Source: CAVZCK01 sp963773735
Lineage (GTDB): Bacteria > Pseudomonadota > Alphaproteobacteria > Rhizobiales > Rhodomicrobiaceae
Length of the DNA: 64,000 nucleotides
Reading direction: 5' to 3'
Assembly: GCA_963773735.1 (NCBI GenBank)
Contig: CAVZCK010000026.1
Coordinates: forward strand, 1 to 64,000
Below are positions 35,778 to 46,270 of the stretch, piece after piece (within the stretch, counting starts at the first letter, position 1; each line of letters starts with the position of its first letter). Under the pieces are notes generated by a model, which saw only the letters and a program-made list of their open reading frames with translations, searched no databases and had not been told where the DNA came from. Both the position numbers and the translations under genes were made by a program.

Positions 35778-36671
35778 TCACGCTTTCTTCCGGCTAGGCT
35801 TTTTGGCGGCGGCTTTATCGGCAGGCCCGCCCGCTGTGGCCTTGGCGGCGGACTTCGCCGCGGGCTCGGCCCTGGCCTTGCTCTTCGCCGGAGGCTTGGA
35901 TTGCGAGAGGCTCGCCTTCAGCGCATCCATCAGGTTGATGACATTGCCGCGCTCGGGCGCCGCCGCGATGATCGGCTTGTGGCCCTTGAGCTTCTCCTTG
36001 ATCATCTGCATCAGGGCGATCTCGTAGCGATCCTCGTAATTCTTCGGATCGAATTCGGTCGCCTTCTGCTCGATCAGCCTCTCGGCAAGATCGAGCATCT
36101 CCGGGTCGGGGTTGCCGACGGGGATATTGCCGAAATATTCGGCGGTGCCGCGCACCTCGTTCGGGTTCCTCAGCGTGCAGACGAACATGCCGTTCTCGCG
36201 CGGCGCCGATGGTGACGACGCGCTCGCGGCTCGACAGAACCAGCCGGGCGATCGCCAGCTTGCCGGATTTCTTTAGCGCCTCGCGCAGCACGATGAAGGT
36301 CTCTTCCGCCATCGCCCCATCCGGCGCCAGGTAGTAAGGCGCGTCCTGGTAGATGACGTCCACGTCGTCCTCGTCGACGAAGGCCTCGATGTTCATGCGT
36401 GTGGTTGGATTCGATCCTCACCGCTTTCGAGATCGGAATCCTCGATGATGACGTATTGCTTGTCCTCGTATTCATAGCCTTTCACGAGGTCGGAGCGCTC
36501 GACCAGGCCCAGTTCGGGATCGACCGGCTTCATGTTGATCCGGTTGTGGGTGTCCTTGTGGAGCTGGTTGAAGGTGATGCGGTCCTTGGAGCTCGTCGCC
36601 GGATAGAGCCGCACCGGGCAGCTCACCAGGCTCAGTTTCAGATAACCCTTCCAGCTGGCTCTTGGCGCCAT
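35778..36671 (-). CDS. ku: Ku DNA-end-binding protein (three frameshifts)
   Basis: Bacterial Ku, which rings DNA ends and recruits LigD for non-homologous end joining. Three frames join end to end: MAPRASWKGYLKLSLVSCPV with DLVKGYEYEDKQYVIIEDSD; NIEAFVDEDDVDVIYQDAPY with AEETFIVLREALKKSGKLAI; and MFVCTLRNPNEVRGTAEYF with a Lys/Ala-rich tail. One-base insertions at the CC 36421-36422, near 36397-36398, and at the GG 36202-36203 explain all breaks; removing them yields about 296 residues of normal order. The basic C-terminal tail is typical of long bacterial Ku. Ku lies 22 bases downstream of ligD. Confidence 0.9.
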
Positions 36672-36693
36672 GACGGTCTCCTACGCAACGCGG

Positions 36694-39145
36694 CTATCGC
36701 CTCGCTTTCGGCAAGGTCGGCAAGTCCCTGGCAAAATCTGAGATACCGGCCCAGGGATCGCCGGAGCTCGTTAACAAGCCCGGAAGCGAAGAATAATTCA
36801 AATCCTCGGGGGCGTCGATCGACTCCAGATCTTTCCAGTTAAGAGGCGTCGAGGCTGGCAGGTTCGTGCGCGCGCGAAGAGAATATGGCGCGGCGGCGGT
36901 CGCGCCGCGGGCGTTGCGGTGGAAATCGATGAAGATGCGCCGCTTGCGCTTTTCCTTGCCCATCGCGATTGTGAACGTGCCGGGCGCCGTGGCGGCAATG
37001 GCCGAGGCGATGTCGCTTGCACGCTGGTGGATTTGCTTCCAGCCGAGCTTCGGCCTGACGGGCACCGTGATGTGGAGACCCTTGCCGCCGGATGTCTTGA
37101 CGAACGGCACCAGACCCAGCGTCTCCAGTTGCATTTTGATATGGATTGCGGCTTCGACGACCTCCCGCCATTCGATCCCTTCGCCGGGATCGAGATCGAA
37201 GACCATGCGGTCTGGCTTGTCGAGCCGCTTCGCCATGGTCCCCCAGATGTGGAACTCGACGACGCCGAACTGAGCAAGCGCGAGATATCCCTTCGCGTCC
37301 TCGACCGAGAGATAGGTCTTGGTCTCGCCTTCCGAATTGATGGCCTCGAACGTCGCGACCGAGCTCGGCATGCCTGAGAAGGCATGGCGTTGGAAGAAAC
37401 AGTCCTGCGGCCTGGGCGTAGGACAGCGGACCAGCGACACGGGCCGTCCCAAGATGTGCGGCAACATGAAATCGCCGATGAGCGCATAATAGACGGCAAT
37501 GTCGAGCTTGGTCGGCCCCGATTTTCCGAACAGCCGCCGGGTCGGATTGGTCACCCAGATCGATGCGAGATCGGCATCATTTATCAGTCGCTTGCGCTCC
37601 GCTGGCGCCGTGCCAGAAAGCTCGGCTTCGCGCAGTTCCTTGAAGACGGCATGCCATAGCATGTTGTCGGCCGTGCGGTTTGCGTAGTGGACACGGGCCG
37701 TCAAAACGGGCCGCACGGCGATGACGTCTTTCGGCGCGCGGTCCAGTCTCGCCGTGTCGTCGCGCAGCGGTTCCAGTCGTTCGAGCAGCGATTTCAGCGT
37801 CGGCGCGTCGAAGCCGGTGCCGACCTTGCCGCGATAGTGCAGCTCGCCATCGTCCCATTCGCCCAGCGCGAGCGCGGCAAGACCTTCGGCAGCCTCGGAG
37901 GTCGTGTAACCCACGATGACGAAATCGCCGGTGATGAGCGCCTTGACTTTTCAGCCACGATGTCGAGCGCCCTTGCTGATAGGGCGCCGACGCCTTCTTG
38001 GAGACGATGCCCTCGAGACCGAGCTCTGCCGCCTGCTCGTAAAGCGCCGTGCCGTCGCCCCGGACATGGTCGCTGAGCTGGATCGCCGATCGGCCCGTGA
38101 CGGTGCCTGCGAGAAGTCGCGCCAGCAGATCTTTTCGCTTCGCGAGCGGAGCATTCTGCAGATCCCAGCCGTCCAGATAAAGCAGATCGAAGGCATAGAG
38201 GACGAGCTTGCTGCCGGCGCCCTCGGCCAAAGCTTGCTGAAGAGCGGAGATGCGGCTGATGCCCTTGTCGTCGAGCACGACGATCTCGCCGTCGATCACC
38301 GCCTGCTTGCAGGGCAGCGTTGCGAAAGCGCGACCCAAATCGCCGTAGCGCTTCGTCCAGTCGAGGCCGCTCCGGGTGACGAGACGCGCCTTACCGCCAT
38401 CGACGAAGGCGATCGTCCGGTAACCATCGAACTTGATCTCGTGCAGCCATCCGTCGCCTTTGGGCGGCGTTTCGGTCCGCGTGGCGAGTTGCGGGGAAAT
38501 GCGTTCCGGCATCGGGGCCCTCGCCGCCCCGGTCAGGCGCCCCGGCGCCAGCTTCGCCGGCTTTGCCGCCGGCTTTGGCGCTCGACGAGGTCTTCGATGC
38601 GCCGGCCGGTTTTCACACTTTCCGGCCGCGTTCGCGAGAATGTCGGCGGTGGCGCTCGCGGCGGGATCGCGCTCCTTGAACAGCAGCCAGTTCTTGGTCT
38701 GCTCGCCCGGCTTCGGCTTGAGTCGGGCCAGCATCCAGCCGCCGTTCAGCTTCTCGCCGGCGAGCCGGAACTTCAAGGAGCCGGAGGCGAGGCTCTTGTC
38801 GATGTCGTCCATCGGCGCCCAGACGCCGGTATCCCAGACGATCATCGGCCCGCCGCCATATTCGCCCTCCGGGATCACGCCTTCGAAGTCGATATATTCG
38901 AGCGGATGATCTTCGGTCTCGACCGCCAGCCGCTTGTCGTCGGGATTGAGCGAGGGGCCTTTCGGCACCGCCCAGCTCTTGAGCACATCACCGACCTGCA
39001 GCCGTAAATCATAGTGGTCGGCCGTCGCCGAGTGTTTGTGCACGACGAAACGATTGCCGGCGATGGCGCCGTCATCGCCGCGCGGCTCGCTGGTGCGCGA
39101 GAAATCGCGCTTCTTCCGGTATCGTCCCAGTTTCGGCTTGGTCAT
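36694..39145 (-). CDS. ligD: Multifunctional DNA ligase D (frameshifted)
   Basis: About 815 residues in three domains. A 3'-phosphoesterase comes first (VVHKHSATADHYDLRLQVG). An ATP-dependent ligase with the adenylated Lys in EIKFDGYR is second. A primase-like polymerase comes last (VFDLDPGEGIEW, KTSGGKGLHITVPV, FIDFHRNARGATAAAPYSL). One A too many in the run at 37948-37951 breaks the frame between ligase and polymerase; correction joins STSWLKVKALITGDFVIVGY. Around 38560-38630 another frame encodes SVKTGRRIEDLVE, a conserved linker, so two compensating indels may lie there. With Ku it performs end joining. Confidence 0.92.
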
Positions 39146-39162
39146 CCGTGGACTATGGGAAA

Positions 39163-39300
39163 TACGGGCAGAATCACAAGTAATCCTTCATCGGTGGGGC
39201 TCGGCGATGACGCACCATCCGCATGTGCACATCATCGTGCCGGGCGGGGGCATCGCGCTCGATGGCAAGCGGTGGATCGCATACCGGCCGCGCTTCGACA
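39163..39300 (+). pseudogene. IS91-type transposase fragment
   Basis: A short frame reads ILHRWGSAMTHHPHVHIIVP followed by GGGIALDGKRWIAYRPRF. This is the HUH-type histidine region of IS91/IS801-family Y2 transposases. About 45 residues remain, with no catalytic tyrosines or ends. It lies between ligD and the pilus operon. Confidence 0.75.
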
Positions 39301-39365
39301 TGGAGACGAGCGCATCAGGCCGCAGCGCGGCAAGCGCATCTGAAATCAAAAATGCAACTTTAATG

Positions 39366-40263
39366 CTAAAGCGCCGGCTTGATCTCGATGCTGATCTCGT
39401 CGGAATAGAGCCCGGCCCGCTTGTTCGATACATCGCCAATGGTGAACACCGCCTCGAGCGCTCTCGCCGGCGATGCTGGTGGTCTGGAACGGCCCGAGAC
39501 TGGCTGGCATGGCGACGGCGGCCCCGTTCAGGCTCATCGCATAAGGGATGCGCCAGCGATCATAGGGCGCCTCCATCGCCAGAGCCCCGCCTTTCATCGA
39601 ACTGACCGCCAGACTGAATTTGCGGTTGCTGCGCGCTTCGAGAATGACGCGGCGGCTGGCGCCCGTGCTCAGCACGCCGAAATCGATGGTCGTAGTGGTG
39701 CCGCCGCCGGCGATATTGATGCCGAGAAAATCCTGCACCTGGCAGGAGAGGCCGAGCGAGGCGGTCTGCAAGGGCGGCGCGCCGTCCGGCGGAGCGCTCC
39801 CCGCCGAGCCGGTGAGGCTGAGCTCGAAGGGCTGGTCGTAGTGCCCCGGCGCCAGCATCTGGCCGGCCGGGATCGCGACGGCGTAGGTGAAGTCGAAAGT
39901 CTCGTTCGGCGCCAGAGCGCGGCTGACGAGCCGCCCGGAGCTTGCCGGAGACGGCGCGCTCGCCGTCAGCGCCGCCCCGTCCACTCCCTTGATGGCAAAG
40001 GCGAAGGCGGCTCCGGCGCCCGCCTCGGTGCGGGTGAAGCCGAGCGCAAAAACACAAGCCTCCGCGCCGCTATTCTCCACCGTCACCCGATAGTCTTTGA
40101 CATTGTCGACGGCGTCGAAGGGATTGTAATCCGCAACCGGATTGGGGCTGGCGGCGATCCGGCCCGAGCAGGCCCAGCCGGGCGCGGTGGCGCCTACCCA
40201 GAGCGCGGCGGCGGGCAGCAGGGCGCGGGAGAAGAGCCGGAGTAGATGTGTAAGCCTCATCAT
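39366..40263 (-). CDS. Spore-coat-U-domain protein, Csu-type tip subunit (frameshifted at the end)
   Basis: About 298 residues with a signal peptide (LFSRALLPAAALWVGATAPG) and two spore coat U (SCPU) domains, the CsuE-like arrangement of the pilus tip adhesin. An extra base near 39458-39462 spoils the end; removing it gives AVFTIGDVSNKRAGLYSDEI and SIEIKPAL with a TAG at 39366-39368, the classic beta-strand ending of the domain. It follows the usher gene on the same strand. Confidence 0.82.
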
Positions 40264-40281
40264 CGCGATCCCCTTGCGCGT

Positions 40282-42887
40282 CTATAAGCGGCCGCAATTC
40301 GCCGGCGCGATAGAGCCCGACCGTGTCTTTCGGGATGTCGAGCGAAAACCGCGTCTTCGGCTCGGTCGCCATTTCGATGGTCCATTTGCCCGGCGCCAGC
40401 CCTTGCGCGGTAAAGCGCCCGGCGCGGTTGGTGAACAGCTCGACGCTCTTTTCCGGCTTGGCGTCCTCCCTGGCGATGCCGGTCAGCAGCGCGAGCGGCT
40501 TGTCCTCGGCGCCCTTCAGCGTGCCCAGCGCCGTCACCGTATATTGCGAGCCGACCTGCAGCGCGTAGCCCGAGCGGTGCTTTGGCGTCAGGTCGAACAG
40601 CCCGTCGCCGAGATCGTAGCCGGGCGGCAGATCGGCGACGTCATATTCGACGCGGTTGAGCGTGTAGGGCGAGATGCTGGGCAGCAGCGCCGGGCCGAGG
40701 CCGTCGGTCTCCGCCGTGTAGCCGTAAGCCGCCTTGCCGACGCTGATCTGATTGTCCTTGAGCCCGGCATAGGGGGCGATGATGGCAAAGCCGTCCGAGA
40801 CCGGCCGGCCGACCGCGACATGGCCGTCGGCATAGGCGATAGCGGTCTCCACGCGAAGCGAGGTGCGCTGATCGATCTGGCTCGCATTCGGGCCGGCAAG
40901 GCTTGCCTCCTGGAACAGCGAGAGATTGGCGCGGTTGCCGGTATAGTGAACGGCGCCGTTCACCGTGACATCGTCGCTGGCCGTCCAGGCGCCGTCCGCC
41001 GCCGCCGGCCCCTCATGCGCCAGATCGAGGCTGGTCTGCCAGCTCCCGACGCCCTGGCCGGATTGCTGCGTCGCCGAAAGGCTCGACCGCTGATTGCGCG
41101 TGTCGTATTGCGCGGAAAGGCTGGAATTGCGGTCCGGCCGGTATTGCATCCGCAGCATCAGGCTGAGATCGGCGGCGGCATCCTGCCGCTCATAATAGCC
41201 GCCGCTGACACCTAAGCTGAGATCGGCGCCGAGCGGCCGGCTGAGGCTGAGATCGGCATGATAGCTGTCGCCCTCGGTGGCGCGGCCGAAGGCATAGCCG
41301 CCCGACAGGCAGGCGGAGACGTTGAAGGGCAGCTCGGTGCCGTAGCTTGCCGAGAGGGCGAGCCACTCCGGGTCGATCCGCCGGCCGAACTCCGTGCCTT
41401 CGCCGAAGCGCGGCGCCGGACGCGCGAAATCGGGGGTCTGCGCACTCGCCGAGACGCGGATGCTGTGGCGGCGGCCATCGCCGTCCTTGATATTGGCGAG
41501 CGCATAGTCGCCGGTGACGGCCGCGCCCCAGCGCCCCTCGGTCTCAAAGCTTGCCGCGCCTTCGAGCGAGAGGAGGCCCACGGGCGTGCCGATGAGCGCG
41601 CCGAGGCCACCCATCGTGGTGTCCATGTTGCCCTGAAGATGCGCCTCGCCGGTCAGGTTTTCGGCAAGGCCGCGCCGGTAATAGCCGGTCAGAAACATAT
41701 CGCCCGTGTCATAATCGGGCTCGCCATCCTCGAAACGCGACGGTGCGCCCGCCGCAAAAGCCCATTCGGAAAGTCCCGGCTCCAAGAGATCGTTGTCGAG
41801 AAACAGCGAAAACTCCAGCTGCTGCTTGTTGCCGACATCGTCCTCGATCACGAGCGTGACGTCGTTGAGGCCGGTCGCGACCGGCAGATCGCTGAGATTA
41901 TAGTCGCCGGGATCGAGCCGCAGCCGGCGCACCGTCAGCCCGTTTACCTGCACATCGACGGTGGAGGCGCGCTCCAGCCGGAACGAGCGGCGGCTGGTCG
42001 AGCGGATGTTGCGGCCCGGCTGCAGCTTGGTGTAGGAGCGCTCGATCGAGATGCCGAGCAGATCCGGCGTGAACTGCAGACTGGTGCCGACCGGATAGAC
42101 ATCGCCGACGCTGGCGCGCACCGCCTCCTCCTCGAAATCGCGCACGATCCTTGTGCCGCGCCGCTTAAAACCCTGGCCGGTTTCGCCGAACACGGACGAG
42201 TCGTCCGGCTCGAAGCTGCCCTCGGCTTCGACGACGACGCCCTTCCAGCGCGACGGCGCCTTCGAGGTCGAGACGCGGCGCCTTGAGGCCCTCGCGGCCG
42301 GTCGGCGACTGCTCGACATAATCGACGCCCGAGCGCAGATTGAGATAGGCCGAGAGCGCCGCCGGCTTTGCCGCATTCGGGCTCGTGCCTTGAGCCTGGC
42401 GGGCCTCGACGCTGATATTGCCCTCGACCTTCTGATCGAGCGTGGGGTTGAAGATGACGCTCACCGCGCCCGGATCGAAGCGGAAGTCGAAACCGCTTGC
42501 GGGCAGCAAAGCCAGGTCGAGATAGCCGCCGGGCGCGTCCTTGCCGATGGCGGCGAGCTTTTCGAAGGCGGCGGCGCGCAAGAGCGGCTTGACCGCGGCA
42601 AGCAGCGCCTCGCGCGGCACCTCGACATGCTGGTCCGGCCGGATGCGCAGCTGCAGATCGCCCAGATAGAAGCTGCGGTAATGCAGCGGCACGGCCATTT
42701 CCAGCACTCGCCCGGTCGGGTTGATGGTCATCTGCTCTGCCGCCGCCGCTGAGGCGTGGCCGGTCCCCGCTCCGAGGGCGGACAAAAGCGCAATTGCGGC
42801 CAGACCGGCCAGCCGCCGCAGCCAGAACTCCGATTGCGTGGACCATGCCGCAGAAGCCCCATACAAACCGTCCAGGCCGAGGCGCAA
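40282..42887 (-). CDS. Outer-membrane fimbrial usher, CsuD type (frameshifted)
   Basis: About 860 residues in two open pieces. The first holds a signal peptide and the start of the usher (VPREALLAAVKPLLRAAAFE, LDLALLPASGFDFRF). The second holds plug, barrel and C-terminal domains (TVDVQVNGLTVRRLRLDPGD, YNLSDLPVATGLNDVTLVIE, TSLRVETAIAYADGHVAVGR). An insertion near 42245-42253 separates them (GAVRWKGVVVEAEG when fixed). The second frame runs on to 40070 inside the next gene. A TAG at 40282-40284 in the alternative frame is the likelier end, implying another indel. Ushers thread chaperone-bound pilins out of the cell. Confidence 0.85.
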
Positions 42888-42961
42888 GGGGAGCGGCTCT
42901 CCCGCCGCGCCGAGTCAGCGCGGGAGTTGCGGCAACCCCGTTGGATTGATCCGTATCCAGC

Positions 42962-43720
42962 CTATCTCTCGTCCGGACGGAACTGGACGTCGGCCTTGAT
43001 CTGCGTCACCCCGCTCGGCACCTCGACCGGCAGCACGAAACGGCGCTCATGACCCGGCTGCACGATGCCGAGCCCGACCTTCTGCGCGATCTCGCCCGGC
43101 GTCATCTCCGCCGACCAGCCACCGCCGGAAAGGCGGATGGTGGACTGCTTCAGATAGGCGTGCTTGTTGCCGGGGTTCTTGACCGTCAGCGAGGCGAGAC
43201 GCTTGCCGTCCTTGCCCGCGACCGGCGCGGCGCTCTCCACCAGGATGGCGGCCTGCCCCTTCGGCGGCGCGACGTTCACTGTCACGCCGAAGCTCATCAC
43301 GATCTGGATGCCGCTTGTCTCCTTCGGGAAGTTTGACGGGGAGTTGGGAGACGTTGAGGCGATAGGTTTGGCTTTTGTTGATCTCCGGCTCGCCGATCCA
43401 CTGTACTCGGAAGACCTGGGATCCACCCGCCGGAATCATAGCCTGGGCGGGATAAACCAGAAGTCTCATCTCCAGCCGTTTGGTTTTCTGCTCGCCATTG
43501 ACGCCCAGCTTCAAGTCGCGACACGAAATTTCAACCGGTAGCGGCTTGGTGCCGTTATTGGACGACCTTGAACGATTGCCGAGCCGCTTGACCCGCCGGT
43601 TGACATATCGAGGAGCATAGGTTCGACGGACATCGCGCAACGACTGGGAGAAAGCGAAATCCATAGCAAAAATGTGAGAGCACAGCAGCTGCGAGTAACC
43701 CAATTTCGTGTTATGCTCAT
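42962..43720 (-). CDS. PapD-like periplasmic chaperone, CsuC type (three frameshifts)
   Basis: About 250 residues after correction. MSITRNWVTRSCCALTFLLW is a signal peptide and VEPMLLDMSTGGSSGSAIVQ opens the first immunoglobulin-like domain. Extra bases at the GG 43560-43561 and CC 43566-43567 are needed to continue into VVNNGTKPLPVEISCRDLKL. A third in the TTT 43332-43334 leads into NFPKETSGIQIVMSFGVTVN. The second domain ends VPSGVTQIKADVQFRPDER. The chaperone donates a strand to pilins of the usher system downstream. Confidence 0.85.
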
Positions 43721-43796
43721 GACGCGGTTCTCCGAACATGTCACAAGCACGTCTAATGATTGCGCTGACGGCGCGTCTAGCAACGCTGACGAGCGT

Positions 43797-44363
43797 TCAG
43801 CGTTGCTCACGTTCGATCAGGATGAGGTGATGCTCAGCGTCAATAGTACCCGACCTGATACTGACCAGGTACCAAGCTGGCCTGGTCGCCGGCACGTCAA
43901 TTTTGAGTATAAGATCGCCGCTCTGGGGCGCCAATTGCGGGCTATCTAAGGAGTTTGTTCCCGGCGCGAGTTGGACGAAGTTGAGCTCGCTCCCCAAGCT
44001 AGATATGCGTCGTAAGAGATCTTCATTGCCGAAGCCGTTCTGTGCGGCGGCCGCTGTCTTAAACGGGCGGTGCGAGACAATGAAGATGGGTGCTCGAATT
44101 GCAGAACGAACTGCTGAAATTAAGAGTACCGGCTACTCGGGGCGACCTTCGAGGTTGCCGGATCGATATTGACCATAAGGTCATGCGCTTTGATCGCCGA
44201 ATATTGCTCAGAAACCGGGCCCAGACCGGGTTCGTTGGACAATGAGCAAAGCGCCGTAACATTTGCCTGCAAGTCGACATTATATGTTTCAGAGTCGCTG
44301 CGCTTTGCCGTTCCCGCTACCATTAGACCAGCAAATACGCCAATTGAACGAGAATTTTTTCAT
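43797..44363 (-). pseudogene. Spore-coat-U-domain pilin (multiply frameshifted)
   Basis: MKKFSF then IGVFAGLMVAGTA (signal peptide, extra base at the TT 44344-44345) leads into NVDLQANVTALCSLSNEPGL and VNIDPATSKVAPSS. Dropping one G at 44131-44132 gives SGTLNFSSSFCNSS, a conserved Csu pattern. The end is in yet another frame: LAPGTNSLDSPQLAPQSGDL and DVPATRP, with SGTIDAEHHLILIE. At least three indels are required and the middle stays unclear, so I treat it as broken. Order and length fit a CsuA or CsuB minor pilin. Confidence 0.6.
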
Positions 44364-44482
44364 GTGTTCCCCATCCAATATTGCTATTCGAGTGATTACT
44401 GGTATTTATATATGCCTGAAGTCTTCTACTGATCTTGGACCTCCATATTTCGTAGCTTTTTCGGTTTGCTATCAGCAATCCA

Positions 44483-45043
44483 TCAATTCGCAACACTCAG
44501 CCCAATTCGCAGATCCTCCGAATAACTCCCTGCCGCGAGCCGCCCCGCCAGCGGCCCCCAGCTCACGGTCAGCGCGGCGTCCTTGCCGATCGCGGTGGCG
44601 TCGCCGGACTGGCCCTGGCAGAGCGTCGAATTCTGGCCGAGATCAGCGCTGGCGCAGGTGAGCCGCAGCGTGCCGCCGTCATCGGTGGTGATGGTGAGTG
44701 CCGCCGTGTACGGAAAGTCCGCCAAGATGCCCTGTCCGGCCGCGGCGGCAGCATTCTTCATGGCGCCGTGCTGCGATGATAGGCTATAGCCGAAAGGCGC
44801 GTTGCAGCTGATGCGGAAGCTCAGCGCTTTCTGCGCCGCACCCCCATTGCCGCTGATGGCGCCGAGATCAAGGCTGGGGGCGATGCCCTCGAAGGCGCAT
44901 TGCGGGGTCACCGAGCCGCGAAGCTCGATCTGAACGCGGTCGGAAAGCGCGGCGCCGGCGCTTTGCGCGGCTACCGTCTCGATAGAGCCGGCGGTGAGCA
45001 TGGCCAGCAGAACGCCAGCTTTTATGGACCGAACGCACAACAT
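44483..45043 (-). CDS. Spore-coat-U-domain pilin, CsuA/B-like
   Basis: About 186 residues: signal peptide (AGVLLAMLTAGSIETVAAQ), then one SCPU domain with CAFEGIAPSLDLG, SFRISCNAPFGYSLSSQHGA and the closing SWGPLAGRLAAGSYSEDLRI. It is the first gene of the pilus operon, where the major subunit usually sits. The ATG at 45043 is preferred to an in-frame TTG at 45049. No Shine-Dalgarno motif is evident. Confidence 0.82.
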   Translation of the reverse strand: MLCVRSIKAGVLLAMLTAGSIETVAAQSAGAALSDRVQIELRGSVTPQCAFEGIAPSLDLGAISGNGGAAQKALSFRISCNAPFGYSLSSQHGAMKNAAAAAGQGILADFPYTAALTITTDDGGTLRLTCASADLGQNSTLCQGQSGDATAIGKDAALTVSWGPLAGRLAAGSYSEDLRIGLSVAN

Positions 45044-45069
45044 ACGCAAAACTACTCAAACGCAAAACT
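45044..45069 (-). promoter_or_regulatory. Two direct repeats before the pilin gene
   Basis: ACGCAAAACT occurs at 45044-45053 and again at 45060-45069, 16 bases apart, directly upstream of the pilin ATG (AGTTTTGCGT on the coding strand). Spacing is about one and a half helix turns. They may bind a regulator; this is inference. Confidence 0.4.
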
Positions 45070-45472
45070 TAAATAACACTGACTTGTGCCGGATCTGCCT
45101 CGCCGAACACTCTGTCGATGCACGATGCCAAACACGAATACACAGGCTATCCACGGAACTTACAGATTTATGTTGAAAAAAGGATGCGGGCGACTCCCTA
45201 CCAACGGGCTAAAACGAGCAAAAACTAGCCCTGTTGCAATTCGGCATCAGCCGCTGCGTCGCACCCGCCCGCATAGGCCGCCGAACCGCGCCGCGCCGGG
45301 TCGGCGCAATCGGCATCGCCGCTGCATCCGGGGCGCCTCCCATGCTGCTTCCAGCTCGTCCCGCCGCGCCGCCTGATCCGTATTCGTCCCTAAGCCGAAA
45401 TTAACCATCCGTTGACCAATCAAGCACAGAGCTTGCGCATCGGTTTTTCAGCTTTTCGATGGGGGATCTTCG
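45070..45472. other. Divergent region between Csu-type and Tad loci
   Basis: About 400 bases without a supported gene. It should hold the promoters of the pilin operon (minus) and cpaB (plus). I looked for a Flp pilin frame and found none. Confidence 0.5.
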
Positions 45473-46270
45473 ATGCGCTGGACGCGTGGTTTCGTGCTCG
45501 TTCTGGCGATCGGTTCGGCGGCCGGCGCGGCGGCAATCGTGCGCAAGGCCGCGCACATACCGCCCTCGCCCGAGCCGCAAGGGGCCGTCCCGCAGATCGA
45601 TATCCTCGTTGCCGGCCGCTTCATCGCCGCAGGCGAGCTGATCGAGGCAAAGGACGTGCGCTGGCAGCCCTGGCCCGGATCGGCTCTGCCGAGCGGGTCG
45701 ATCCGCCGGCAGCACGGCGCCGCCCCCGGCAAATTCGAGCCGGCTCCCGCGCGCTATCCGCTGCTCGAAGGCGAGCCGCTCGCGGAAAGCAAGCTGGCCC
45801 GGCCCGGCAGCGGCGGGCTCATGGCCGCCCTGATCGCGCCGGGAATGCGCGCCGTCGCCGTGCCCGTCCGCGAGGAAAGCGCCGCCGGCGGCCTGATCCA
45901 GCCGAACGACCGCGTCGACGTGCTGTGGAGCGCCCCGGCGTCCGACCGTCCCGACAAGCGGCCGGAAACCCGGACGCTGCTGCGCGGCGCGAAAGTGCTG
46001 GCGATCGGAAAATCGACCGCGGCGCGCGGCCGGGGCGCCGAGGCACACACGGCGACATTGGAGCTGACGCCGGCAGACGCCAGGGCCGTTGCCGGAGCGC
46101 GGGCAAGCGGGGAGATTTCGCTGGCGCTGATCCCCGCCGCCGATATCGCCGCGCTGTCGCCGCATCTCGCCGAGACCAGCTCGGACGATGAGCCGGCGCC
46201 GGCCATCCGGGTGATGAAATTCGGACGGCTGCCGGATGGATTTTTGGGCAATCGCGGGGGGGCAAGGTGA
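45473..46270 (+). CDS. cpaB: Flp pilus assembly protein CpaB
   Basis: A 265-residue periplasmic protein with an N-terminal anchor and an SAF domain (ILVAGRFIAAGELIEAKDVR, WQPWPGSALP). The conserved APGMRAVAVPVREESAAGG and LIQPNDRVDVLW follow. CpaB (RcpC) supports secretin assembly in Tad pili. The stop overlaps the GTG of cpaC by 3 bases. Confidence 0.92.
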   Translation: MRWTRGFVLVLAIGSAAGAAAIVRKAAHIPPSPEPQGAVPQIDILVAGRFIAAGELIEAKDVRWQPWPGSALPSGSIRRQHGAAPGKFEPAPARYPLLEGEPLAESKLARPGSGGLMAALIAPGMRAVAVPVREESAAGGLIQPNDRVDVLWSAPASDRPDKRPETRTLLRGAKVLAIGKSTAARGRGAEAHTATLELTPADARAVAGARASGEISLALIPAADIAALSPHLAETSSDDEPAPAIRVMKFGRLPDGFLGNRGGAR

